From positions 50,261 to 114,260 of the forward strand of contig NZ_FOSG01000020.1 in the NCBI RefSeq assembly GCF_900114215.1: a stretch of 64,000 nucleotides of DNA, written 5' to 3'. The stretch comes from Streptomyces mangrovi (GTDB lineage: Bacteria > Actinomycetota > Actinomycetes > Streptomycetales > Streptomycetaceae). Below, piece after piece: positions 8,701-17,116 of this stretch. The translations under genes were made by a program, and so were the position numbers. The notes beneath the pieces were generated by a model. The model had not been told where the DNA came from and searched no databases. It saw only the letters and a list, made by a program, of their open reading frames with translations. How positions within the stretch are numbered: position 1 is the stretch's first letter; every line of letters begins with the position of its first letter.

Positions 8701-11700
8701 ATGACGCGTGCAGAGCAGCCACCGGTCGTGTCCTCCACCTCCGACGCCCTGGCCGCGGACTCCCGCGAGCGCGCCGTACGGGCCCTGCTGAGGCATGCCC
8801 CCCTGCGCCGGCTGTGGGGTGCACAGCTCGCCGGCGGGGTCGGCGACGCCCTCGCCCTGCTGGTCCTGGTGCTGCTGGCCCTCCAGGCGGCCGTCGCCGT
8901 ACCGGCCATGGGAGGCGCCCCCGTCCTGGGCGGCGGCTACCGCGGCGTGGCGCTCGCCGTCGCCGCCGTCCTCGCCGTCCGGCTGCTGGCCACCCTGCTC
9001 TTCGGCGCCGTGCTGCTGGGCCCGCTCTCCTCCCTCACCGCGGACTCCGGCGGCGTGCTCGACCGCCGCTGGACCATGATCGGGGCGGACGGCGTACGGC
9101 TGGCGCTGATGATCGTCGCGCCGCTGTGGATCGACTGGACCCCCGACCAGGCGTTCGCGTTCCTGCTGGTCACCGTCTTCCTCACCGGGGTCGCCGAACG
9201 GGTCCGTGGCGTGGCCAAGGACAGCGCCGCCCCCACGCTGCTGCCCGCACCGCCCCCCGAGGGCGCGGCGGTGCGCCCCCTGCCGGACCACCACGACGCG
9301 CTGCGCCGCCTGTGGCTGCGCACGGGCTTCCTGGCCATCCCGGCGGCCGCGGCGGGGCTGGTCGCGATCACCCTGGTCGGCAACCTGCTGGGTACGGGCA
9401 TCGAGTGGTTCACCACCCACCAGGCGGCACTGGCGTCGTACGCCGCCGCCGGCCTGTTCTCCGCGTCGATCGCCCTGCTGTACTTCCTGCACCTGCCCGG
9501 CGGCGACACCCCGCGCCCCCGCTCCCCGCTGGAGGGCCTGCGCCGCCCCCGCACCGGCAGGCCGGAGAAGGGCGCCGACGGCAAGACCGTCCGCAAGGCC
9601 GTGGACAGGGGCCGCACCGGCGCCGCCCCGCTGCTCGTCCTGACCGGCGCCTGCGTGGCCGCCGCGGTCGCCGCGGTCGCCGCGCTCGCGGCGCTGCACG
9701 CCATGGACCTGGGCGGCGGTCCGGTCCTGTTCGGGCTGTTCGTCCTGGCGCTGACCGCGGGCACCGCCGCGGGGGTGCGCCGGGCCCCGCGCGTACTGCC
9801 CGCACTGTCCCGCAGGCGGCTGCTCGCCCTGTCCGTCGCGCTGGCCGGCCTGGCCCTGCTCGCGGCCGGGCTGACTCCCGACACCACCGCCGTACTGCTG
9901 CTGCTCCTGCTCGCGGGTCTGTCCGCCGGGGTCGCCGCGAACACCGGGCACACCCTCCTGGACGAGGAGACCGAGGAGTCCCGCCGCGCCCGGATGACCG
10001 ACCACCTGCACGCGTGCGTGCACGTCGCCGTCGCGCTCGCGGCCGTCGCCGCGCCCGTGCTGGCGGCCCTCATCGGCCCGCACCGGGTCGCCGGCGGCGA
10101 CTTCGTCTTCGCCCACGGAGGTGCGGCCTTCACCCTGATGCTGGTCGGCGCGCTGCTGCTGCCGGTGGCGGCCCTCGTCCTGGTCCGCCTCGACGACCGG
10201 CAGGGCGTATCGCTGCGGCGCGACCTGCGCGAGGCGTTCGGCGGCGGTGCCGAGCCGCTCCAGGCACCCTCGCCCACCGGTTTCTTCATCGCCCTGGAGG
10301 GCGGCGACGGCGCGGGCAAGTCCACACAGGTGGAGGCGCTGGCCGAGTGGATCCGCTCCAAGGGCCACGAGGTCGTCGTCACCCGCGAGCCGGGCGCGAC
10401 CCCGATCGGCAAGCGGCTGCGCTCGATCCTGCTGGACGTCTCCTCCGCCGGTCTGTCGCACCGCGCCGAGGCCCTGCTCTACGCCGCCGACCGGGCCGAG
10501 CACGTCGACTCGGTCGTCCGCCCGGCCCTGGAGCGCGGCGCGGTCGTCATCACCGACCGCTACGTCGACTCCTCCGTCGCCTACCAGGGCGCCGGGCGCG
10601 ACCTGTCGCCGACGGAGGTCGCCCGGATCTCCCGCTGGGCCACCGGCGGGCTCGTGCCCCATCTGACCGTACTGCTGGACATCTCGCCGGAGACCGCCCG
10701 CGAGCGGTTCACCGAGGCGCCCGACCGGCTGGAGTCGGAGTCCGCCGAGTTCCACCGGCGGGTCCGTTCCGGCTTCCTCGCCCTGGCCGCCGCCGACCCC
10801 ACCCGCTATCTGGTCGTGGACGCGGGCCTGGAGCCCGAGGCCGTCACCACGGTGGTGCGGCACCGGCTCGACCAGGTGCTGCCGCTGTCCGAGGCCGAGA
10901 TCGCCGCCCGTGAGGAGGCGCGCCGCAGGGCCGAGGAGGAGGCCCGCAGGCGTGCGGAGGAGGAGGCCGCGCGCAAGGCCGAGGAGGAGCGCCTGGAGCG
11001 CGAGCGCCAGGAGCGTCTGGAGCGGCTGCGCGCCGAGGAGGAGGAGCGCAGGAAGCGCGAGGAGGAGGAAGCCCGGCGCCGCGAGGAGCTGCGCAGGGCC
11101 GAGGAGGCCCGGCAGCGAGCCGAGGAGGCCCGCCGCCAGGCGGAGGAGGAACGCGCCCGCCGGGAGGCCGAGGAGCGCGCCCGCCGCAAGGAGGAGGAGC
11201 GCAGGCGCCGCATGGCCGAGGAGGAGGCCCGGCTGCGGGCCGAGGCCGAGGAGCGCCGGCTGGAGAAGCAGCGCAAGGCCGAGGAGGCCCTGCTCCGCGC
11301 CGAGCGGGCCCGCAGGGCCGCCGAGGCGGAGGAGGCGGCCCGCCGGGAGCGGGAGGCACGGGAGTCCCAGGAGGCGCGGCGCAGGCACTCGCTGCGCAAG
11401 GACGAGACGCCGGGTGCCGGTGCCGGCACCGGAAACGGCGGGAGCGAGGCCGAGGAGACCACCGTCCTGCCGAAGGTCTCGCCGGACGCGGAGGAGACGG
11501 TCGTCCTGCCGCAGCAGGCGCCTCCGGCGTCTCCGGCGGGGCCGGCAGCGGCCCCCGGGGACGAGACCACCCGGCTGCCGCGGGTGGCGCCCGGGGAGCA
11601 GACGCCCTCGTGGTCGCTGCGCAAGGACGAGCCCGGCACCGAGCCCCCGTCCGCCCCGCCCGCCGCCGGGGAGGAGCGCACCCGGGAGCTGCCGCAGGTC

Positions 11701-11838
11701 GACGAGGCGGGCCGTCCCCGCCGCCGCCCCGAGTGGGCGGAGGAGACGCCGATGGACGACCTGCCCACCCTCGCCGACGAACTCCTCGGCCCCCACCAGG
11801 AGTTCACCGAGGACGAGGAGGACGGCCGCCGGGGCTGA
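8701..11838 (+). CDS. tmk: MFS-like membrane domain fused to thymidylate kinase with a charged C-terminal tail
   Basis: This 1045-residue protein has three parts. Residues 1-515 are about 12 hydrophobic segments of an MFS-type transporter fold. Residues 525-735 are dTMP kinase, with P-loop GGDGAGKST near 533-541, the DR-Y motif TDRYVDSS near 617 and a lid region rich in Arg. Residues 738-900 are an unbroken Arg/Glu/Ala coiled coil, followed by a disordered tail carrying four [TV]x(L)P-type blocks (TTVLPKV, TVVLPQQ, TTRLPRV, TRELPQV). The kinase makes dTDP for DNA synthesis, and the fusion would tether it to the membrane. This fused architecture recurs in Streptomyces. TAGGCT at 8689-8694, 6 bases before ATG, suggests a leaderless mRNA. 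Confidence 0.93.
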   Translation: MTRAEQPPVVSSTSDALAADSRERAVRALLRHAPLRRLWGAQLAGGVGDALALLVLVLLALQAAVAVPAMGGAPVLGGGYRGVALAVAAVLAVRLLATLLFGAVLLGPLSSLTADSGGVLDRRWTMIGADGVRLALMIVAPLWIDWTPDQAFAFLLVTVFLTGVAERVRGVAKDSAAPTLLPAPPPEGAAVRPLPDHHDALRRLWLRTGFLAIPAAAAGLVAITLVGNLLGTGIEWFTTHQAALASYAAAGLFSASIALLYFLHLPGGDTPRPRSPLEGLRRPRTGRPEKGADGKTVRKAVDRGRTGAAPLLVLTGACVAAAVAAVAALAALHAMDLGGGPVLFGLFVLALTAGTAAGVRRAPRVLPALSRRRLLALSVALAGLALLAAGLTPDTTAVLLLLLLAGLSAGVAANTGHTLLDEETEESRRARMTDHLHACVHVAVALAAVAAPVLAALIGPHRVAGGDFVFAHGGAAFTLMLVGALLLPVAALVLVRLDDRQGVSLRRDLREAFGGGAEPLQAPSPTGFFIALEGGDGAGKSTQVEALAEWIRSKGHEVVVTREPGATPIGKRLRSILLDVSSAGLSHRAEALLYAADRAEHVDSVVRPALERGAVVITDRYVDSSVAYQGAGRDLSPTEVARISRWATGGLVPHLTVLLDISPETARERFTEAPDRLESESAEFHRRVRSGFLALAAADPTRYLVVDAGLEPEAVTTVVRHRLDQVLPLSEAEIAAREEARRRAEEEARRRAEEEAARKAEEERLERERQERLERLRAEEEERRKREEEEARRREELRRAEEARQRAEEARRQAEEERARREAEERARRKEEERRRRMAEEEARLRAEAEERRLEKQRKAEEALLRAERARRAAEAEEAARREREARESQEARRRHSLRKDETPGAGAGTGNGGSEAEETTVLPKVSPDAEETVVLPQQAPPASPAGPAAAPGDETTRLPRVAPGEQTPSWSLRKDEPGTEPPSAPPAAGEERTRELPQVDEAGRPRRRPEWAEETPMDDLPTLADELLGPHQEFTEDEEDGRRG

Positions 11839-11961
11839 CACCCCGCGGGGCCCGCGGGCCGGGGTGCGGCGCGGGCCGGCCGTCCGCGGCTGTCACAGCC
11901 GTGCGGAACAATGGCGAAGACGCCGTCCGGCGCCGAACAGCGGATGGCACCGGACGGCACT

Positions 11962-12006
11962 GAACGGACCGAACGGGCCGAACGGGCCGAACGGGCCGAA
12001 CGGGCC
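11962..12006. repeat. Five tandem 9-bp units upstream of the delta' gene
   Basis: The unit gaacgggcc is present four times exactly (11971-12006), preceded by one variant copy (gaacggacc). It sits just upstream of the chosen start of the polymerase gene and would encode ERA repeats if translation began earlier. Confidence 0.75.
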
Positions 12007-12036
12007 GGGCGACGCGCGGAGGGAGGGCGACGGGAC

Positions 12037-13266
12037 ATGGCCGTATGGGACGACCTGGTCGGACAGGACAGGGTCGTGGAGCAGCTCGCCGCGGCGGCGC
12101 GCGACGCCGACGCGTACGTCACGGCCGCCGCCTCCGGTGAGGACGGGGACCGGGCGCCGGGACCGTCCGGGCTCTCCGGCTCGGCGATGACCCACGCCTG
12201 GCTGTTCACCGGTCCGCCCGGCTCCGGCCTGGCGACCGCCGCCCGCGCCTTCGCCGCCGCCCTGCAGTGCGTCAGCCCCGACCGCGCCCTGGGCGGCGCA
12301 CCCGGCTGCGGCTTCTGCGACGGCTGCCACACGGCGCTGATCGGCACGCACGCCGACGTCGAGGTGGTTCGCACGAACCAGCTCAGCATCGGCGCGGACG
12401 TCACCCGCGATCTGGTCCGCCGTACCCAGCTCTCCCCGTCCGGAGGCCGCTGGCAGGTGGTCCTCCTGGAAGAGATCGACCGGCTGACCGAGAGTGCGGC
12501 CAACGTCCTCCTCAAGGCCGTCGAGGAGCCCGCCCCCCGCACGGTGTGGCTGCTGTGCGCGCCCTCCTCCGACGACGTCCTGCCCACCATCCGCTCCCGC
12601 TGCCGCCATCTGGTGCTGCGCACACCGCCGGTGGACGCCGTCGCCGACATGCTGATCCGGCGCGACGGCATCGAGTCGGACGTGGCGGTGGCCGCCGCCC
12701 GCACCACCCAGGGCCACATCGACCGGGCCCGGCGCCTGGCCACCGACGCGCGGGCCCGTACGCGCCGCGCCGCGGTCCTCGCCCTGCCCACCCGGATGGA
12801 GGACATCGGCGACGCGCTCCGGGCGGCCCAGCAACTGGTCGACGCGGCCGGCGAGGACGCCAAGGAGGCCGTCGAGGATGTGGACGCCAGGGAGACCGAG
12901 GAGATGCGCGCCGCCCTCGGCGCCTCCGAGGGCGGCCGGCTGCCACGGGGTACGGCGGGGGTGATGAAGGACCTGGAGCACCGCCAGAAAAGCCGCGCAA
13001 CCCGCGCCAGGCGCGACTCCCTCGACCTCGCCCTGCTCGACCTCACCGCCTTCTACCGCGACGTGCTGGTCCGCCAGCTCGGCTCACAGGTGATGATCGC
13101 CAATGAGGACGTCCGCGACGCGGTGGAGCGGATCGCCTCCTCCACCCGTCCGGAGCAGACGCTGCGCCGCATGGAGGCGGTACTGGAGTGCCGCCGCGCC
13201 ATCGAGCGCAATGTGGCCCCCCTGCTGGCCGTTGAGGCGATGGCGGTGGCGCTCCGCGCGGGTTGA
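12037..13266 (+). CDS. holB: DNA polymerase III subunit delta' (clamp loader)
   Basis: This 409-residue protein starts at ATG 12037 (MAVWDDLVGQ), the conserved family start; the in-frame upstream part is repeat-coded and rejected. It is an AAA+ clamp-loader fold: a P-loop remnant GPPGSGLAT near residue 60, zinc cysteines in the segment around 78-97 (CxxC pairs), LLEEIDRLTESAANVLLK as the Walker B region, and the sensor SRCRHL. The P-loop lacks the Lys of a working ATPase (GSGLAT rather than GxGKT), as is normal for delta'. It works with the tau and delta subunits to load the beta clamp. It follows tmk, the usual actinobacterial order. Confidence 0.95.
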   Translation: MAVWDDLVGQDRVVEQLAAAARDADAYVTAAASGEDGDRAPGPSGLSGSAMTHAWLFTGPPGSGLATAARAFAAALQCVSPDRALGGAPGCGFCDGCHTALIGTHADVEVVRTNQLSIGADVTRDLVRRTQLSPSGGRWQVVLLEEIDRLTESAANVLLKAVEEPAPRTVWLLCAPSSDDVLPTIRSRCRHLVLRTPPVDAVADMLIRRDGIESDVAVAAARTTQGHIDRARRLATDARARTRRAAVLALPTRMEDIGDALRAAQQLVDAAGEDAKEAVEDVDARETEEMRAALGASEGGRLPRGTAGVMKDLEHRQKSRATRARRDSLDLALLDLTAFYRDVLVRQLGSQVMIANEDVRDAVERIASSTRPEQTLRRMEAVLECRRAIERNVAPLLAVEAMAVALRAG

Positions 13267-13341
13267 CCTCCTCCTGAGCCGCTGCGGACTCCGGCGGCGG
13301 CTCGCCCCCTGGCGGCTTGGGCCCGTATACGCTCCAAGGTC

Positions 13342-14946
13342 ATGGACACCAGGCGTCTGCTCCGTACCGGTGGCGTCGCGTTCGCGACGGCCGCGCTGTT
13401 GCTGTCGGGCTGCTCCGGTTCGGACGATCCGGAACCCGAGCGCGGCTCCGAGCCCTCCCGTTCGTCGTCACGCCCTTCGGACGACCGCGCGGTGAACCCG
13501 GCCAAGCCGCTCCAGCCGCTGCCCGAGGCGATCCCGGCGAACCTCGAACCGTACTACGAGCAGAAGCTGAGCTGGAAGAAGTGCGGCGTCTCCGGCTTCC
13601 AGTGCGCCGAGCTGAAGGTGCCGCTGGACTACGCCGCGCCGAAGAAGTCCGAGGACCTGAAACTCGCCGTCACCCGCAAGAAGGCCTCCGGCCCCGGAAA
13701 GCGGCTGGGCACCCTGCACGTCAACCCGGGAGGCCCGGGCGGTTCCGCCGTCGACTACGTTCAGCTCGCGGCGGGCGTCGGCTACCCGGCCCCGGTGCGC
13801 GCCCGGTACGACATCGTCGGCATGGACCCGCGCGGCGTGGCCCGCAGCGAGCCCATCGAGTGCCTGACGGACAGGGAGATGGACGAATACGTCCGCACCG
13901 ACGCCACCCCTGACGACAAGGGCGAGATCGACAAGCTGGCGGCGGCCTTCGAGAAGTTCGCGGAGGGCTGCGAGAAGCGGGAGGGCGATCTGCTCGGCCA
14001 TGTCTCGACCGTCGAGGCCGCCCGCGACATGGACGTCCTGCGCGAGGTGCTCGGTGATGACAAGCTGACCTACTTCGGCGCCTCCTACGGCACCTACCTC
14101 GGCGCCACCTACGCCGGACTCTTCCCGTCCCGCGTCGGCCGGCTCGTCCTGGACGGCGCCATGGACCCCTCGCTCACCTCCGAGCAGCTCAACCTCGACC
14201 AGACCGCGGGATTCGACACCGCCTTCACCGCCTTCGCCGAGGACTGCGTCAAGCTCGACGACTGCCCCCTGGGCACCGGGAGCGTCAAGGAGGCGGGCGA
14301 GCGCCTGAGTGCCTTCTTCGAGAAGACGGACGCCAGGCCGCTCGCCACGGGCGAGTCGCGGAAACTGACCGAGTCGCTGGCCACGATCGGTGTGCTGAAC
14401 GCCATGTACACCGAGTACTACTGGCCGAAGCTGCGCTCGGCGCTCACCGCCGCGCAGAAGGGCGACGGCGCGGAGCTGCTGTCGCTGGCCGACGACTACT
14501 ACGAGCGCGGCGCCGACGGCGGCTACGGCAACATCATGTACGCCAACGCCGCCGTGAACTGCCTGGACCTGCCCGCCCCCTTCAAGAACCCGGCCGAGGC
14601 GGAGAAGGCCGTCCCGGACTTCCGCGAGGCGTCCGAGGTCTTCGGCCGCAACTTCGCCTGGGCGGCCCTGAACTGCACGTACTGGCAGCACCCGCCCACC
14701 GGCGAGCCCCACCGCATCGAGGCGGAGGGAGCCGCCCCCATCCTGGTCGTCGGCACCACCCGCGACCCGGCGACCCCCTACAAGTGGTCCCAGGGCCTGG
14801 CCGGGCAGCTCTCCTCGGCGACCCTGCTGACGTACGAGGGCGACGGCCACACGGCGTACGTGCGCGGCAGCGACTGCGTCGACTCGGCGGTCAACGACTA
14901 CCTGCTGCGGGGGAAGGTCCCCGCCGACGGCAAGAAGTGCTCCTGA
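13342..14946 (+). CDS. Secreted S33-family tripeptidyl aminopeptidase-like lipoprotein (SlpD/SlpE type)
   Basis: This is a 534-residue product. A signal peptide with lipobox LLLSGC puts the lipidated Cys at 24, followed by a Ser/Pro/Arg-rich linker. The alpha/beta-hydrolase domain contains HVNPGGPGGS (oxyanion region), the nucleophile elbow GASYGTY with Ser248, the acid in GTTRDPATP and the His in GDGHTAYV. A C-terminal TAP-like domain is present. The family removes N-terminal tripeptides from extracellular peptides. TATACGCT lies about 8 bases before ATG, suggesting a very short leader. Confidence 0.92.
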   Translation: MDTRRLLRTGGVAFATAALLLSGCSGSDDPEPERGSEPSRSSSRPSDDRAVNPAKPLQPLPEAIPANLEPYYEQKLSWKKCGVSGFQCAELKVPLDYAAPKKSEDLKLAVTRKKASGPGKRLGTLHVNPGGPGGSAVDYVQLAAGVGYPAPVRARYDIVGMDPRGVARSEPIECLTDREMDEYVRTDATPDDKGEIDKLAAAFEKFAEGCEKREGDLLGHVSTVEAARDMDVLREVLGDDKLTYFGASYGTYLGATYAGLFPSRVGRLVLDGAMDPSLTSEQLNLDQTAGFDTAFTAFAEDCVKLDDCPLGTGSVKEAGERLSAFFEKTDARPLATGESRKLTESLATIGVLNAMYTEYYWPKLRSALTAAQKGDGAELLSLADDYYERGADGGYGNIMYANAAVNCLDLPAPFKNPAEAEKAVPDFREASEVFGRNFAWAALNCTYWQHPPTGEPHRIEAEGAAPILVVGTTRDPATPYKWSQGLAGQLSSATLLTYEGDGHTAYVRGSDCVDSAVNDYLLRGKVPADGKKCS

Positions 14947-14972
14947 TCCGCTGATCCCCTGACCCTTGATCC

Positions 14973-15002
14973 GTGCCCCGCACCGAATCCGGTGCGGGGC
15001 AC
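14973..15002 (+). terminator. Hairpin terminator after the S33 peptidase gene
   Basis: A perfect 12-bp stem gtgccccgcacc/ggtgcggggcac encloses a 6-nt loop. It ends 50 bases before the tRNA. Confidence 0.8.
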
Positions 15003-15051
15003 CCCCGGGCACTGTGTAGACTTGGGCGCGCTGCGGTTCGCCGCACACATC

Positions 15052-15125
15052 GCCGCCTTAGCTCAGTCGGCCAGAGCGACGCACTCGTAATGCGTAGGTC
15101 AAGGGTTCGATTCCCTTAGGCGGCT
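15052..15125 (+). tRNA. tRNA-Thr(CGU)
   Basis: A full 74-nt cloverleaf is present: acceptor GCCGCCT/AGGCGGC with discriminator T, D arm with AGTCGGCCAGA, anticodon stem ACGCA/TGCGT with loop CTCGTAA (anticodon CGT), and T arm AAGGG-TTCGATT-CCCTT. CCA is not encoded. Confidence 0.97.
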
Positions 15126-15153
15126 CCGCCCCTCAGCAGGGGAGAAGGTTCGA

Positions 15154-15188
15154 ACAGAAGGTCCCGTGATCCTCACGGGGCCTTCTGT
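15154..15188. terminator. 16-bp hairpin between tRNA-Thr and the PIN gene
   Basis: The arms 15154-15169 and 15173-15188 pair over 16 bp with one G-U, and TATTT follows on the + strand. It can end both the tRNA transcript and the convergent toxin operon. Confidence 0.8.
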
Positions 15189-15236
15189 ATTTGCTCGGCG
15201 CCGTATGCGAGCGGGCGTGCGCGCGGTCCGCGTGCA

Positions 15237-15629
15237 TCAGACTTTGATGACCTCGACGGCGGGGCCGCAGAACAGGCTGATGTCCTCGGGGTCGGATGTG
15301 AGGACGGTGACCGGTCCCGGCGCGGAGCGTGCGATGGCCGCGAGGACGGCGTCGATGGCGTACTTGTGGCCTCTGAGGCGGTGGCCACGCAGCAGTGCGG
15401 CCGCTTGGCCGGTGACGTCCTTGGTGACGTCATGGACATCGATCCGGGAGAGCACCCACCGGATGCGGGCGGGGTGGATGCGCTCGTAGTCCGCCTCGAG
15501 GGTGGTCATGGCGGTCGTGGCGACCCGGACGCCTTCTTCCGAGGCCGCCTGGACGAGGGCCAGGACGGTGCGGTCCTTGAGGTAGAGCTTGGACAGCCCC
15601 TCGCTGTCGAGGAGGAGTGTGCCGGGCAT
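15237..15629 (-). CDS. PIN-domain ribonuclease toxin (VapC-like)
   Basis: This 130-residue protein has the PIN acidic quartet: Asp in LLLDSEGLSKL near residue 8, Glu in MTTLEADY near 45, Asp in KYAIDAVLAA near 93 and Asp in TSDPEDI near 112. PIN toxins cleave tRNA or rRNA with Mg. Its ATG overlaps the stop of the upstream ribbon-helix-helix gene by one base (TGATG), the normal antitoxin-first, coupled order. Confidence 0.88.
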   Translation of the reverse strand: MPGTLLLDSEGLSKLYLKDRTVLALVQAASEEGVRVATTAMTTLEADYERIHPARIRWVLSRIDVHDVTKDVTGQAAALLRGHRLRGHKYAIDAVLAAIARSAPGPVTVLTSDPEDISLFCGPAVEVIKV

Positions 15630-15880
15630 CAGGCCGCGGCACCGCCCGAGTCGCGCTGGTCGTGGCGCAGCATGGCACGGGCCGCTTCGATCTCTTCGCG
15701 GGACAGCGGTTCGTTGTCTGTCTCGAAGTCGGCGACGATCTCGCGGAGCTTGTCCATGGCCACACGCTGTTCCAGCGCCTCGGCCACATAGGCGGAGAAT
15801 CCGCCGGAGCCCACGTGGGCGCGTACGGACTCGGCGAGGTCTTCGGGGAGACTGATGGAGTACTTCTTGCTACCGCTCAT
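15629..15880 (-). CDS. Ribbon-helix-helix antitoxin
   Basis: This is an 83-residue product. The N-terminus KKYSISLPEDLAESVRAHV with GGFSAYVAEAL is a ribbon-helix-helix (CopG/ParD-like) DNA-binding fold. The acidic C-terminus (REIVADFETDNEPLSREEIE) would occupy the PIN active site. It is the first gene of the toxin-antitoxin operon and likely self-repressing. The 264 bases upstream (15881-16144) hold no gene I can support. Confidence 0.85.
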   Translation of the reverse strand: MSGSKKYSISLPEDLAESVRAHVGSGGFSAYVAEALEQRVAMDKLREIVADFETDNEPLSREEIEAARAMLRHDQRDSGGAAA

Positions 15881-16144
15881 GGTCCTGATCCTACCGAAGG
15901 TGGTAAAGGTCTCGAGGGTGTTCGCGGCGCCGTACGTGGCTCACCGCGCGTGCGTACGTGGCTGTCACTCGCGGGCGCTGCGTGAGCGGGCGAGGGAGCG
16001 CGACCGGGCCGGCGGCCCCCGTCCGGCCCGGCTCGTCGATTAATTCGTTCCTCATCCCGCAGGGAAGGAATTTCGGGCCTCTCGTGGAGGCCGGTGGATG
16101 GGTCAGGGGCCGCCGGCGTGCCGCGGTCCCTGACCCGAGTGCTG

Positions 16145-16327
16145 TCAGTGGTGGGACCGGAGCCAGACCACGGCCAGTCCCACCGCGGCGGTTCCGATAC
16201 CGGAACAGACGCCCCGCAGGAGGTGGTCGGCGGCGATGCGGCGGCGCCGGAACCCCCACCGGGCGAGGCGCCGCAGGGCGGCCCCGGCTCGCTGAGTGGC
16301 GGAGACGCCGTTGCGCTTATGCTGCAT
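16145..16327 (-). CDS. Small basic one-helix protein, unknown
   Basis: This 60-residue product has a strongly basic first half (HKRNG, RAGAALRRLARWGFRRRR) and one hydrophobic helix near the C-terminus (about residues 42-56). GGAAGGA stands about 8 bases before ATG, which supports translation. I do not recognise a family. Its upstream leader can fold a long hairpin (16377-16434). Confidence 0.55.
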   Translation of the reverse strand: MQHKRNGVSATQRAGAALRRLARWGFRRRRIAADHLLRGVCSGIGTAAVGLAVVWLRSHH

Positions 16328-16376
16328 GACCGGTGTTCCTTCCAGGTTCTTCGCGGGCTTGCGAGGTCACCGTGCA

Positions 16377-16434
16377 GAGAGCCCCACCCGACCCGGTGGC
16401 GTAGGAAACCTGGGGTCGGGGTGCGGGCTCTCTG
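16377..16434 (-). promoter_or_regulatory. Long leader hairpin upstream of the 60-aa gene
   Basis: The 9-bp arms agagagccc/gggctctct extend through cacccgaccc pairing with gggtcggggtg, with two single-base bulges, for about 19 bp in total. The loop is the stretch between 16396 and 16413. It sits 50 bases before the start of the 60-aa gene and could be an attenuator or a small RNA; neither is shown. Confidence 0.45.
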
Positions 16435-16847
16435 GCGCGTGAGGGGTGCGGAATCCGCCTCGGCCCCCACCGCGCCTGTGCGTAGCGCGCTGAGGATGAC
16501 GGAGCCCTGTCGGCGGGGGTGCGTGGTCCGCGCGGGTGCCGAAGAAGCCGGGGCTCACCGGCGGCCGGGAGTTCGTGCGGTGCGTCCGGCTCTCCGGCCG
16601 ACGCGGTCGCGGGGCCTTCCCGCTCGGTCGGCCGGGTCAGCCGCCGGGGGCGATGCCGCCGTCGTACGGCACACCACCGACGGACGCGGGCGAAGGGAAA
16701 CACGCTCTCCGGGCGCGGCTGCGCCGGGCTGCCTCAGTGTGCGCCCCGAGCGCCGTACCGGTGCACGCGAGGGTCATCGAGACCTCCTGCGGACATGTGG
16801 ACGACTACTGGCCGATCGCTCCAACTCCCCCTCACTGTAGTCGAGTT

Positions 16848-16877
16848 CACGTGCAGATGCATGTGCATCTGCACGTG
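16848..16877. repeat. 30-bp near-perfect palindrome in a gene-free stretch
   Basis: The arms CACGTGCAGATGCA (16848-16861) and TGCATCTGCACGTG (16864-16877) are exact reverse complements separated by TG. A further CTGCATCT half-like copy follows at 16881. The stretch 16328-17116 carries no gene I can support. An AT-rich promoter-like segment with TAATAC lies just to the right (about 16890-16916). Confidence 0.75.
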
Positions 16878-17116
16878 CACCTGCATCTCGGTAAACTTTT
16901 GTGTTCCGCGTAATACGTTCGCCGTTATCCGAGGCTCCTCGGCGGGAACCGGATCGGGCCGGGGGGTTCGGGCGGCAGGAAACCGAGGCCCGACCGCTTG
17001 TCGTCGCGGCGTTTGCTCGGGTGGGGGGCGAAGCGGGCACGTCCGCCCCCGCCTTCCGGCGGCCTCGGAGCTCGCCCGGTAGCCCGTACGGTGACCGCCG
17101 GGCCCGGCTCCTCGCC

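Noticed and set aside
5549..8824. 1091-residue open frame antisense to topA
   Set aside because: Low-complexity Gly/Val/Arg translation with no motif. It is a shadow of the very GC-rich topA gene on the other strand.
8299..11841. 1180-residue open frame antisense to the tmk fusion
   Set aside because: Pure shadow: composition bias only. The + strand protein has clear kinase motifs.
10806..13046. 746-residue Ser/Arg-rich frame on - across tmk and holB
   Set aside because: Antisense shadow of the coiled-coil-coding DNA; no domain is recognisable.
16317..17082. Several overlapping Arg/Pro-rich frames between the 60-aa gene and rtcB
   Set aside because: All three frames on both strands look alike in composition. 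No ribosome site or motif supports any of them.
15052..17116. Integrated island with attachment sites at tRNA-Thr
   Set aside because: I found no second copy of the tRNA 3' end, no integrase and no other mobility gene in the window.
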